Made by a program: the position numbers and the translations under genes. From contig NZ_LWID01000001.1 of the NCBI RefSeq assembly GCF_029783845.1, positions 434,001 through 498,000 on the forward strand: a stretch of DNA of 64,000 nt. The letters run 5' to 3'. Position 1 is the stretch's first letter. Every line of letters starts with the position of its first letter. Below are positions 27,021 to 35,212 of this stretch, piece by piece. Origin of the DNA: Volucribacter amazonae (GTDB lineage: Bacteria > Pseudomonadota > Gammaproteobacteria > Enterobacterales > Pasteurellaceae). The notes below the pieces were generated by a model. It worked only from the letters and a program-made list of their open reading frames with translations, did no database searches and had not been told where the DNA came from.

Positions 27021-28061
27021 TTAATCTTCCCAATCTAGTAACCAACCTAGATTACTCCCACCAAAACCTAAAAAATAAGTTAAGTAATATCCATTGGCTA
27101 ATCTCGTTTCAAGTGCGGTCAGATTTTGACTATTTTTTAACATAGATATTTTTTGCTTTTGTTGTAAAGCCTGTAACAGCCATGCTGTTTCCATTGCTCC
27201 ACTTGCCCCTAAACAATGTCCTAACTGAGGTTTCGCCAATAATAAAGGGATATTAGGGTAATATTGTTGTAGGACTTCTAACTCAGTCTGATCAGAAATA
27301 CCACCCACACCATGAACCTTAATGGCATTTAATTGAGCTTTTTCTATACCGCCTATATGGCAAATATTTTGTAATAATTCCCCTAAAAATTGTGTGTTAA
27401 TATTAGTCAAGCTACCATTATCTGTTAGGCTTTGCTCCGCAAGTAACTCACAACGAAATTGAGGATTAGGTTGCTGTGATAACGCAATACAGGCTATTCC
27501 TTCGCCTAAAATGATGCCCTCTTGTTGACAATTAAATGGCTGATAATCAAATGACTCTGCTAATAATCCCATTGCGTGAAAATGTTCAAAAGTAAGTCGA
27601 TTAAAACTTTCAAAACCGATCACAATGGCTCGTTGACAATTATTTTGCTTTAACATTTTACTCGCATAATAGATTGCTTGAGCTGATGAAGTACAAGAGG
27701 TTGCAAAATTAAATACCTGTGTCTGATATTTTTGTGCTAAATAATCACTAATGTGGGTTAAGCGATGAGGATTAGGTAAAGATTTATCCTCACAATATCT
27801 TGCTTCACAATCGGTAATCACATACCCCGTAGAACCAAGGAAAATAGGAATTTTATTCATTTCCTGTAACGACCATTGTGCTTGTTCAAGACAATCTTCA
27901 AGTTGTTGCTCAATATATTGATAAAGTTGCGATAACCTTAAACGATCCTCTGAAAAAACCGAAAAATAGGGCAATACTTTATGCGTATCAAACAAATAAG
28001 CGGGCTTTTTACCTAGTTTATTGGCACATAATAAGGTACTCGCATATAAATAGCTTGCCAT
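27021..28061 (-). CDS. Beta-ketoacyl-ACP synthase (KAS I/II-type) of the resorcinol-type operon
   Basis: A 346-residue thiolase-fold condensing enzyme with a complete Cys-His-His triad: Cys123 in ATSCTSSAQA, His250 in VHGVGGISDQTE and His282 in KPQLGHCLGASGA. It should elongate an ACP-bound chain by decarboxylative condensation. At 346 residues it is shorter than FabF (about 412). Its ATG overlaps the ACP stop as TAATG, so the two are coupled. It contains an uptake signal at 27111-27119, which suggests long residence in this family. Confidence 0.85.
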   Translation of the reverse strand: MASYLYASTLLCANKLGKKPAYLFDTHKVLPYFSVFSEDRLRLSQLYQYIEQQLEDCLEQAQWSLQEMNKIPIFLGSTGYVITDCEARYCEDKSLPNPHRLTHISDYLAQKYQTQVFNFATSCTSSAQAIYYASKMLKQNNCQRAIVIGFESFNRLTFEHFHAMGLLAESFDYQPFNCQQEGIILGEGIACIALSQQPNPQFRCELLAEQSLTDNGSLTNINTQFLGELLQNICHIGGIEKAQLNAIKVHGVGGISDQTELEVLQQYYPNIPLLLAKPQLGHCLGASGAMETAWLLQALQQKQKISMLKNSQNLTALETRLANGYYLTYFLGFGGSNLGWLLDWED

Positions 28062-28345
28062 TATTGTTGGCTATCCCGAATAAATTGGGCAAGATCTTTA
28101 ACGCACATCATATATTTTCTTACCATTCTATCGCCATTTAAACGCACACCAAAATGCGCTTGTAAGGCAACTACAATTTGTAAAGCATCTAATGAATCTA
28201 ATTGTATGCGACTTTGTTCGCCAAATAATAATTCATCATCCGTAATATCTAAGGGATCAAATGTCTCTTTTTCCGTTTCTTGTATAATCAATTTTTTAAG
28301 CTCTAATTCCAACTCGCCTGTGGCTAAAGTAAATCGATATGTCAT
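28061..28345 (-). CDS. Acyl carrier protein of the resorcinol-type operon
   Basis: A 94-residue carrier protein. The phosphopantetheine site is Ser51 in RIQLDSLDALQIV. An acidic stretch precedes it (TDDELLFGEQ). It differs from the housekeeping AcpP DSLD context only in surrounding residues, and is dedicated to this operon by position. The start ATG at 28345 overlaps the permease stop (TAATG), and its own stop overlaps the ketosynthase start in the same way. A longer upstream frame lies inside the permease gene and is rejected. Confidence 0.85.
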   Translation of the reverse strand: MTYRFTLATGELELELKKLIIQETEKETFDPLDITDDELLFGEQSRIQLDSLDALQIVVALQAHFGVRLNGDRMVRKYMMCVKDLAQFIRDSQQ

Positions 28346-29589
28346 TAAAATCTTACCTGTGTTTTTAATTGATATTGATAAATAAAGACAGCAATCATTA
28401 AACAAACTAAACCAAAAGTCATTAGTAAATATAAATAAAACTGAATTTGGGCTAATGAATATTGATTTAATAATAAATCCTGAAAAGCTATTAATGCCCA
28501 GCCCATTGGCGAAAAATGGGCAAGCATCTGCATCATTTCAGGCATAATATAAGTAGGCACCATAATCCCTCCTATTGCCGCCATAATAATGATCCCACCG
28601 CCACCTAATACTACCGCTTGTTCAGTAGTACGAGCAATAACACTAATCAATAACCCATAACCTAACGCCGCTAAACTAATACAACTGGATAACAACAAAT
28701 AATCCCTAAAACTCCCTACTAAAGAAAAGGTAGGCATATCTAATAAAGGCAACACAAAATAACCCAAGCCTACCATACCCATAAACTGGCATTGGTTAAT
28801 CATAAAATAAGGAATAAATTTCGCCATAATTAATTGCCAAGCCGATGCTTGTGCCATCGCTAAACGTGTAATCGTATTGGTTTGTCGCTCCATTGTCATC
28901 ACATTAGACAAAGGAATTAAAATAAAAAACATACCAAAAATTAACCAAGCTGGTACACTATGCTGGACTGAATTAGGTTTATGAATTTGCTCGCCTTGGG
29001 CATTAAGATAAATATCTTGCCATACTTCGCTACTCAAATAATAAGTAATATGATTAAATTTTTGGATTAACTGTTGATTAACCTGTTGCTCTATTTGTTT
29101 AATTTGTTCTTGTTGATTATTAGCTAACTGAATATGGTTATCTTGCAAATAATCCGTAATACGTTGTTGTATATAATAACGCTGTAACGCCCCTTTAATT
29201 GCTAATAAGCGAGCAGGATCGAAACGAGGATTAATCCAAAGTTGTAATGGCTGAATATCTGCTAATGGGGTATCTTGTTGATTTACATTGACAATCAATA
29301 AATCAATTTGATTCTGTTGTAATTGTCGCTGATATTTTTTTAGTTCGTCAATATTGTCTAATGTTATCAGAAAATGTTGTTGCTTGAGGACTTGGCTAAA
29401 TTGTTGATTAAAATCATCATTTTGTTGCCCTAATAACACCATTTTTGCCTGTTGATTAATCTGATTATCATCGCTTAATGCGGCTGACATAATAAACATA
29501 AATAGCACAGGCATCATAAATAATACCGCAACACCATGTAAATCTCGGCATAATAAACGCATTTCTTTATTAATGGCACTAATTAACAT
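28345..29589 (-). CDS. ABC-2-type transporter permease of the resorcinol-type operon
   Basis: A 414-residue ABC-2 exporter subunit. One membrane helix near residues 20-40 is followed by a large Gln/Asn-rich extracytoplasmic domain (about 45-215) and five or six helices in the C-terminal half. The motif SNVMTMERQTNTITRLAMAQ is the conserved ABC-2 coupling region. With the ATPase upstream (11-base overlap) it should form a drug/lipid-type exporter at the inner membrane. The substrate is inferred to be the operon's product. Confidence 0.85.
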   Translation of the reverse strand: MLISAINKEMRLLCRDLHGVAVLFMMPVLFMFIMSAALSDDNQINQQAKMVLLGQQNDDFNQQFSQVLKQQHFLITLDNIDELKKYQRQLQQNQIDLLIVNVNQQDTPLADIQPLQLWINPRFDPARLLAIKGALQRYYIQQRITDYLQDNHIQLANNQQEQIKQIEQQVNQQLIQKFNHITYYLSSEVWQDIYLNAQGEQIHKPNSVQHSVPAWLIFGMFFILIPLSNVMTMERQTNTITRLAMAQASAWQLIMAKFIPYFMINQCQFMGMVGLGYFVLPLLDMPTFSLVGSFRDYLLLSSCISLAALGYGLLISVIARTTEQAVVLGGGGIIIMAAIGGIMVPTYIMPEMMQMLAHFSPMGWALIAFQDLLLNQYSLAQIQFYLYLLMTFGLVCLMIAVFIYQYQLKTQVRF

Positions 29590-30313
29590 GGTTATCCGCC
29601 TGTTTAGCCAAAAAATTAAGATAAAACTGCTCTAAAGAATGACAATCATTTTGTGCAAGAATTTGTGCCATATCGCCTTGGTAAACCATTGTTCCCTGTT
29701 GCAATAAAACAATTTCTTGGCATAACTGCTCAATTTCCTGCAAATAATGGGAAGTATAAATAATGGTTATGCCTTGCTCATGTAATTGTTTTACCATAGA
29801 CAAAATAAACTGGCGAGAAAGTGGATCAACCCCCACCGTAATTTCATCTAAGAAAATGATTTTAGGTTGATTAATTAAACCGATAATAAAATTTAATCGG
29901 CGTTTCATTCCTCCCGATAATTGCTTAGCCAACTTATCACGTTGTGGCGTTAATCCTGTCATTTCAAGTAAAGAAGATAAATAATGTGCATTTTTTACAG
30001 AATAAAGTGCGGCGAAAAATTTAAGATTTTCCCATACGGTTAAAAGAGGATAAAAAGCAAAATCTTGTGGTACTAAAGAAATTTTTTGTCGTTGTAACTT
30101 CGTTAAGTCAGCAAAAGCAATATTCTCCAAGTAAATTTGCCCTTGCTGAATAGGTAACAACCCCGCTAACAAAGACATTAACGTTGTTTTGCCTGCTCCA
30201 TTTGAGCCAAGTAATCCTATTGTTTTACCTTGAGGAATATGTAGATTAATTTGCTGTAAAGCAAAATCTTGACTATCGGGATAGCGATAGCTTAACTGAG
30301 ATATATCAATCAT
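29579..30313 (-). CDS. ABC-2-type transporter ATP-binding protein of the resorcinol-type operon
   Basis: A 244-residue ATPase. Walker A GSNGAGKT is residues 36-43, the signature LSGGMKRR begins at 132, Walker B IIFLDE ends with Glu157, and the H-loop is in YTSHY. The DEPT motif after Walker B reads DEITVGVDP, with Ile for the usual Pro. The catalytic residues are intact. It lies six bases after the BtrH-like gene and overlaps the permease. Confidence 0.9.
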   Translation of the reverse strand: MIDISQLSYRYPDSQDFALQQINLHIPQGKTIGLLGSNGAGKTTLMSLLAGLLPIQQGQIYLENIAFADLTKLQRQKISLVPQDFAFYPLLTVWENLKFFAALYSVKNAHYLSSLLEMTGLTPQRDKLAKQLSGGMKRRLNFIIGLINQPKIIFLDEITVGVDPLSRQFILSMVKQLHEQGITIIYTSHYLQEIEQLCQEIVLLQQGTMVYQGDMAQILAQNDCHSLEQFYLNFLAKQADNHVN

Positions 30314-30319
30314 AATCCA

Positions 30320-31321
30320 CTAACGTATTCTTTTTAATTGTCGCCATAATTGTTCTTCTTGAGATGCAATATCTCGTAACTTTATCGCTAATTGTTGGTA
30401 TCCCTCAACCTGTGTTTTTCTACATTGTTTAACACAAAAACTAGCAAACTGTCGCCATTGATCGCCAATTTCGGTCATTTGCTGAGAAAGTGAATCCAAC
30501 AAAGGATTTTGACAAATCTCGCTGGCTTGTTGTAAAAAATAAGCATAAATATAACGAAAACCTGCTCCCCCTGTCCCAATTTCTTCTTGCATACGCACAA
30601 TATGCCCCAAAAATAACTTTTTATATTGTTCAGTATGGGAAGAATGCGCAACCCCCTCAAGAGTATTAGCCAAATAACGCATACCTTTTACCCCAACAAA
30701 CGGCACTGGAGCAAGCATTTGTTTCGCATTTTTGACCATTGCTTTTTTAAGCAAAATGGCAAAATTATCAAGTGGCGATGGCGGTAATTCATCAAGATAA
30801 TATAATAATCCTTTTGCTGATAACGCCCCTTTAGCAAATCTTGCTCGTTGTAAATCTTGCTGGGAACAACGTTGTACATGTTCAAAAACGGGATCACTAA
30901 TAAGATATTCATCATTTTCTTTAGCATAAACCAATAAATTATGCGCATTAAAATGAAAACGCATTTCTGGGGGAAAATAAGGTAACCAAAATACTGACGT
31001 TTGTAAGCCTACTAATTTATTTTCAGCCAATAATCGATCAAGCTCAAATTGCCCTTGTAGAGGATCACGAAACTTACGTTGCTTTAAAGGAAGTTTTAAA
31101 GCTTGACTCACATTTTTAATAATACTGCGTGGCGGCATACGATAAGAAATTAAGGGCATTCCACTAATTTTAAACAAGGGTAAATAAACGAAAGTCAAGG
31201 CATGGGCTAAACCAAAAACCATGGCTTCATTTAGTTCAATATTTTTTGCTTTTAATAGGGTTGACATTACCCCTGTTTCACAATGTGCGGTATGTTGATG
31301 TAACTGCTCAAAATTCATCAT
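30320..31321 (-). CDS. BtrH N-terminal-domain protein (putative acyltransferase)
   Basis: A 333-residue protein whose first 150 residues fit the BtrH/papain-like fold. Cys14 is in TAHCETGVMS, the NEAMVFGLAHALTF block follows, and His127 and Asp143 lie in FNAHNLLVYAKENDEYLISDP, giving a Cys-His-Asp set. BtrH in butirosin synthesis moves an acyl group from a carrier protein to an amine. Here a transfer from the operon's ACP is a reasonable inference. The rest is helical and matches the domain usually following BtrH_N. Overlaps the preceding gene by 14 bases. Confidence 0.7.
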   Translation of the reverse strand: MMNFEQLHQHTAHCETGVMSTLLKAKNIELNEAMVFGLAHALTFVYLPLFKISGMPLISYRMPPRSIIKNVSQALKLPLKQRKFRDPLQGQFELDRLLAENKLVGLQTSVFWLPYFPPEMRFHFNAHNLLVYAKENDEYLISDPVFEHVQRCSQQDLQRARFAKGALSAKGLLYYLDELPPSPLDNFAILLKKAMVKNAKQMLAPVPFVGVKGMRYLANTLEGVAHSSHTEQYKKLFLGHIVRMQEEIGTGGAGFRYIYAYFLQQASEICQNPLLDSLSQQMTEIGDQWRQFASFCVKQCRKTQVEGYQQLAIKLRDIASQEEQLWRQLKRIR

Positions 31322-31718
31322 TATGGTACTCTAACGGATTTAATTGAGCGATAGATAACTGAAATGCTTGAGCATATTTCGCTAAGGTCTTGCAAGATAA
31401 ACGAGCAAATACCTTAGGCTGACAATGACGGCGAACTTGCCATTTCCATAACCCCGTTGCTTGGGCTAAGCTGGTTTCATCAAAACGATATTTATACATC
31501 AAATAAAAAATTATTGATTTTTGACCGCACTTAACCGCTTGCCAAGCCTCCTGTGCCTTTTGTTGTAAATCCAATACTGCCTGCTGCGTAACAAACTCTT
31601 CTTCGATCCACCCTGTTGTCGTACTCATTTCATATTTTCCTTGCCTTGTAGCATAAATAACTTTTTTCTGCCCAGCAAAAATCTTACTGTTATCTTGTGG
31701 AATATCCTTAATCTCCAT
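31308..31718 (-). CDS. Small protein with a C-terminal HTH-like segment
   Basis: 136 residues from the ATG at 31718, which overlaps the end of the DarB-like gene. I do not recognise a named family. Residues about 80-130 (SLAQATGLWKWQVRRHC, then LSCKTLAKYAQAFQLSIAQL) read like a Cro/C1-type helix-turn-helix followed by its support helices. The N-terminal half is polar and helical. Position inside the operon suggests either a local regulator or a scaffold protein for the enzymes. It contains an uptake signal at 31524-31532. Confidence 0.55.
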   Translation of the reverse strand: MEIKDIPQDNSKIFAGQKKVIYATRQGKYEMSTTTGWIEEEFVTQQAVLDLQQKAQEAWQAVKCGQKSIIFYLMYKYRFDETSLAQATGLWKWQVRRHCQPKVFARLSCKTLAKYAQAFQLSIAQLNPLEYHNDEF

Positions 31719-32868
31719 TAACCACCTCAAGTAACATAAAACAAGAAGAAAAACGCCCACTTTCTGGTACATAACAAAGTATTTTTTGCCCAGCTCTCAA
31801 CCTATGAGTACGCACAAATTCTTCTAACATAATATAAATAGAGGCAGATCCTGTGTTACCTTTATGGGATAAATTGGTAAACCATTTTTGTGATGGAATA
31901 ACAAAATTAATACGTTCTAAGCCTGCCAGTAGCTTATCGCGAAAAAAATGAGAAGAATAATGCGGTAATAAATAATCAATATAATCTGCCGTTAATTGAT
32001 ATTTTGCTATAATACGTTGCAAGGCTTTTTCTACCGTATATTCAACAATATGTTCATTTAATAATTTCACATCTTGTTTAATTGCCATTAAACTATGTTG
32101 CTCACGATATTGGCTATCTTTCCCTTTCCAACTCACAAAACGCCCTTGTTCAACCTCTCCTCCTGCATACATACAAACAGGCATTTCATTGGCATAAGAA
32201 ATTAATTCTATCCAATGAATTTTCAAACTTATCCCTGTTTTATTTGGGCTGGAAGATAATGCCACTGCTCCAGCACCGTCAGATAACATCCAACGCAAAA
32301 AATCCTTACTAAAACCAATTTCTGGTTTCGCATTGATTAATTGTTTTTCAGCAATTTCAGCTTGGAAATTCTCACTCCGCATAACTGCAGAAGCTGCCTC
32401 CGAAGCAACTGCTACCGCCGTTTGATGCTCACCTGTACGAATTGCTTGATAAGCACATTTCATTGCTGCCATACCTGCGACACAAACCCCTGCGGTGGTA
32501 ATCACTTCGCAAGCTGGTGCATTAGGCAATAATCCCTGCACCATTACCCCTTGCCCGGGTAAAATTTGATCTGGATAAGACGTACCACAAGCGAGAAAAT
32601 CCATATTTTGTATTAGAAAACCTTGCTGCTCTAAGCCTTTTATCGCCTCTACTGCCAAATCAGTGCTAGTATGAGTTGCTTGTCGTGTAATAGGATCTAG
32701 CGCATAATAGCGTTGTTTAATGCCATTTGAACGTAAAATCATTTTACGCACACGTGAAGGAATATCCCCAATCTTGCCTAAAACTTGCTCTATTTGATCA
32801 TTATCTACCGCTTGATTCGGCAAAAAGCTAGCAATATGATTAATATAAACTTGTTGCAACCTTGACAT
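31708..32868 (-). CDS. darB: DarB-like beta-ketoacyl synthase III (dialkylresorcinol-type condensing enzyme)
   Basis: A 386-residue KAS III-type enzyme with a Cys-His-Asn triad: Cys129 in TTAGVCVAGMAAMKC, His303 in LLPHYSSHFF and Asn338 in HKGNTGSASIYIML. Length and these motifs resemble DarB, which joins two acyl units and cyclises them to a cyclohexanedione, rather than FabH (about 317). It lies directly after a DarA-like gene with TAATG overlap, the pairing known from dialkylresorcinol clusters. The exact substrates are unknown. Confidence 0.75.
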   Translation of the reverse strand: MSRLQQVYINHIASFLPNQAVDNDQIEQVLGKIGDIPSRVRKMILRSNGIKQRYYALDPITRQATHTSTDLAVEAIKGLEQQGFLIQNMDFLACGTSYPDQILPGQGVMVQGLLPNAPACEVITTAGVCVAGMAAMKCAYQAIRTGEHQTAVAVASEAASAVMRSENFQAEIAEKQLINAKPEIGFSKDFLRWMLSDGAGAVALSSSPNKTGISLKIHWIELISYANEMPVCMYAGGEVEQGRFVSWKGKDSQYREQHSLMAIKQDVKLLNEHIVEYTVEKALQRIIAKYQLTADYIDYLLPHYSSHFFRDKLLAGLERINFVIPSQKWFTNLSHKGNTGSASIYIMLEEFVRTHRLRAGQKILCYVPESGRFSSCFMLLEVVNGD

Positions 32869-33797
32869 TATTCTTCTCCTGACGGGGCAGCAAAATAAGC
32901 TCGCTGTTTAGCCAATTTATCTTTTAATAAAGGTCTTAATAAGGTTTTAATTAACGCAGAAATCGGTACGACTGTTAAGATCAAAGCAATTAAAAATAAA
33001 ATATAAACATAAAGTACAATTTTGCGTAATAACGGCGAAATTTTACCACAATTTAACAGTAACTTTCCCCAAAGATAAAAACTTCGTTGTCCGACTTTCT
33101 CGCTCATCATTAATTTTTCATCAATGGTTACCGCTTGCATATATTGAAAAACCTTTTGATCCAAGGGCTGTTGATCCTGCAATACTTGTTTTAATCGTCG
33201 TCCAAAACGTTGCATATCCATGATTTCACTTTCGCTAATCCCCGCAGAAGGCAACCAAGAAATCGCTTGTTTATTGCCCGTTAATAACCAAGCAGGAGTG
33301 GTAATAAAACTCGCCCAACTATTTGATTGATCCACCTTAACAATATTACCAATTAAATTTGCTCCATTTTTAGCCAATAACATTTTGACCTTTTCTTGTG
33401 CCATAAGCCACATATTGCGACACCCAATTAAGGTAATAACGGGTGTATTAGATAAAACTTGTTTCGCTTGTGCTGATTGTAAAAAAGCGGTAATGGGCTG
33501 AGCTGGCGATAAAAACCATACGGTATAAGCAATAATCACTAAATCATAATGCTCTCGCTCAAGTTGTGGTATTTCAATGGGAGCAGGTTTTAAATGCACT
33601 GATTCAGGAAATTGATCAAAAAAGGAAAATAATGTCCAAGGAAAAGGATAAGGCTTAATTGGTTTAACCACACATTGTTCAATTACAACCTGCCCTGTTT
33701 CCTGTAATGGCATTAATGGCTGCAAAAAATGATCCACAAGACAAGACAACTGCCCTGTTTGAGAATAAGATACAACAAGAATATGCTTTTTAGACAT
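32868..33797 (-). CDS. darA: DarA-like dialkylresorcinol-forming flavodoxin-fold enzyme
   Basis: A 309-residue protein. The N-terminal part is flavodoxin-like: VVSYSQTGQL gives an FMN phosphate loop, and YDLVIIAYTVWFLSPAQP resembles the flavin-edge loop. Residues about 257-292 form one or two membrane helices (YVYILFLIALILTVVPISAL) that should anchor it to the inner membrane. DarA acts with DarB, aromatising the ring. It is the first gene of the nine-gene operon. The ribosome site is weak, and an uptake signal lies in its leader at about 33811-33820. Confidence 0.72.
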   Translation of the reverse strand: MSKKHILVVSYSQTGQLSCLVDHFLQPLMPLQETGQVVIEQCVVKPIKPYPFPWTLFSFFDQFPESVHLKPAPIEIPQLEREHYDLVIIAYTVWFLSPAQPITAFLQSAQAKQVLSNTPVITLIGCRNMWLMAQEKVKMLLAKNGANLIGNIVKVDQSNSWASFITTPAWLLTGNKQAISWLPSAGISESEIMDMQRFGRRLKQVLQDQQPLDQKVFQYMQAVTIDEKLMMSEKVGQRSFYLWGKLLLNCGKISPLLRKIVLYVYILFLIALILTVVPISALIKTLLRPLLKDKLAKQRAYFAAPSGEE

Positions 33798-33860
33798 AAA
33801 AATTACAAACTTAAAGTGCGGTAGAAATTACCAATGTTTTGCTTAAAATACAATATAATA

Positions 33861-33884
33861 GCCCTGCTATCTAATCAGCAGGGC
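33861..33884 (-). terminator. Hairpin between the lipoprotein gene and darA
   Basis: GCCCTGCT and AGCAGGGC form an 8-bp stem. On the minus strand TATTATATTGTATTTT follows, a weak U-tract. It separates the lipoprotein from the operon, whose promoter must lie in 33798-33860 if termination is efficient. Confidence 0.6.
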
Positions 33885-33905
33885 ATTATATATTAATGTG
33901 AAAAA

Positions 33906-34331
33906 TTACTTAACAATATCACCTTTTAAGGCTACACCTGCAATAATATTGCCAGCATGACATTCATACTGTGTCGTACTTTTATAAGTATTTTTCTTAT
34001 AATAACTGACTAAATTGCCTACTTTAGTTGCACCATTAGATGCCGCACGATCTTGGAACTGTTTTACTGCCGATAAAAACGCCCATTGACAAGCCCCTTG
34101 ATCGGTCTTATTCGCTGCATTGGTTTTTTTATTGCTCACCAACCCTGCCGCAACCACATTACCCGGTGCAGGCTTACCAAAATAAAGTTTAATATTAGGA
34201 TTAAGTACTTGTTTAGCTTGAGGAGAATTTAATGCTTCATCAATAGATAAATAATGTGTGGTATCACGAGGGGCGCAAGCAGCAAGTAAAATGGCTGTAC
34301 TAACAACCGTTAATTTTATTAAACCTTTCAT
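33906..34331 (-). CDS. Small putative lipoprotein
   Basis: 141 residues. The signal peptide ends in the lipobox LLAAC with Cys19. The mature part has paired cysteines (GACQWAF and YECHAG, likely a disulfide) and a QFQDRAASNGATKVGNLVSYYKK segment. This is the pattern of small secreted YdgH/RcsF-like folds in which an Ala-Asn-rich helix precedes a VSYYK strand. Family name uncertain and function unknown. It lies upstream of the resorcinol-type operon in the same direction but behind a hairpin. Confidence 0.7.
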   Translation of the reverse strand: MKGLIKLTVVSTAILLAACAPRDTTHYLSIDEALNSPQAKQVLNPNIKLYFGKPAPGNVVAAGLVSNKKTNAANKTDQGACQWAFLSAVKQFQDRAASNGATKVGNLVSYYKKNTYKSTTQYECHAGNIIAGVALKGDIVK

Positions 34332-34414
34332 ATAGGCTCCTTAGTTCAATCTAACATTGAGGTTATTCACATAATAAAACAGGCAAATTATAAACATTTC
34401 TTGATAAAATAGAA

Positions 34415-34450
34415 AGTCTTGTCGTCTTATATCAAAGTAGAACAACTATA
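34415..34450. repeat. Degenerate right end of the Correia-like element
   Basis: TATATCAAAGTAGAACAACTATA resembles the right terminus TTTTAAAGTGGAACGACTATA, preceded by a GTCGTC remnant. It is between pdxH and the lipoprotein gene. Confidence 0.4.
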
Positions 34451-34501
34451 AAAATTTTACTAAAACCCACCGCACTTTGCTTAATAAATAACGTCAAAAA
34501 A

Positions 34502-35134
34502 TCAAGGTGATAAACGGCGTTTATGCCATTCGCCTTGTTGAAACTGATATTGAATACGATCATGCAAGCGACTGGCTCTACCTTGCCAAAATTCAATCAT
34601 ATCAGGTATAACAACATAACCGCCCCAATGAGGTGGACGAGGTACTTGACGTGGGTAAGTAAGGGCAAGTTTTGCCGCTTTAGCTAATAAACTGCGATAA
34701 TTTTCAATGGGTTGACTTTGTTCACTTGCCCAAGCCCCTAATCGGCTGGTATAAGGACGGCTAGCAAAATATTGATCCGATTGTTCCGCACTGATTTTTT
34801 CTACTCGTCCCTCAATGCGGACTTGTCGCTGTAATTCCGCCCAGAAAAAAGTTAGGCTAGCAAAGGGGTTAACCGCAAGATCTTGTCCTTTATGGCTTAA
34901 ATAATTGGTAAAGAACACAAAACCCTGTACATTCACTTCTTTGAGCAATACCATTCTGGCACTCGGACGTCCATCAGCACCAACGGTGGCTAAGTTCATT
35001 GCCGTAGGCTCATTCACTTCGGCGTGTAAGGCTTGCTGTTGCCATTGTTCAAACTGTTGTATAGGATTGGACGCACATTGTTTAATGGATAATACTTGTT
35101 TGGTGTATTCTTGGCGGATATGGTGTAAATCCAT
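34502..35134 (-). CDS. pdxH: Pyridoxamine 5'-phosphate oxidase
   Basis: A 210-residue FMN enzyme that oxidises pyridoxine/pyridoxamine 5'-phosphate to pyridoxal 5'-phosphate. FMN-binding ARMVLLKEVNVQGFVFFTNY, AELQRQVRIEGRVEKIS and the signature EFWQGRASRLHDR followed by the WHKRRLSP C-terminus are all present. Together with pdxST at 55.6 kb the cell has both the DXP-independent route and salvage. Confidence 0.97.
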   Translation of the reverse strand: MDLHHIRQEYTKQVLSIKQCASNPIQQFEQWQQQALHAEVNEPTAMNLATVGADGRPSARMVLLKEVNVQGFVFFTNYLSHKGQDLAVNPFASLTFFWAELQRQVRIEGRVEKISAEQSDQYFASRPYTSRLGAWASEQSQPIENYRSLLAKAAKLALTYPRQVPRPPHWGGYVVIPDMIEFWQGRASRLHDRIQYQFQQGEWHKRRLSP

Positions 35135-35163
35135 AGTTTGTTCCTAGCTTTTAAAAAGTCAGA

Positions 35164-35204
35164 AAAAGTGCGGTAAAAATTTTATTTATTTTTACCGCAC
35201 TTTT
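35164..35204 (-). terminator. Terminator of thrABC made of inverted uptake signals
   Basis: AAAAGTGCGGTAAAAAT and ATTTTTACCGCACTTTT form a long stem (about 17 bp) nine bases after the thrC stop. The same DNA precedes pdxH. Confidence 0.85.
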
Positions 35205-35212
35205 CTAAATCA

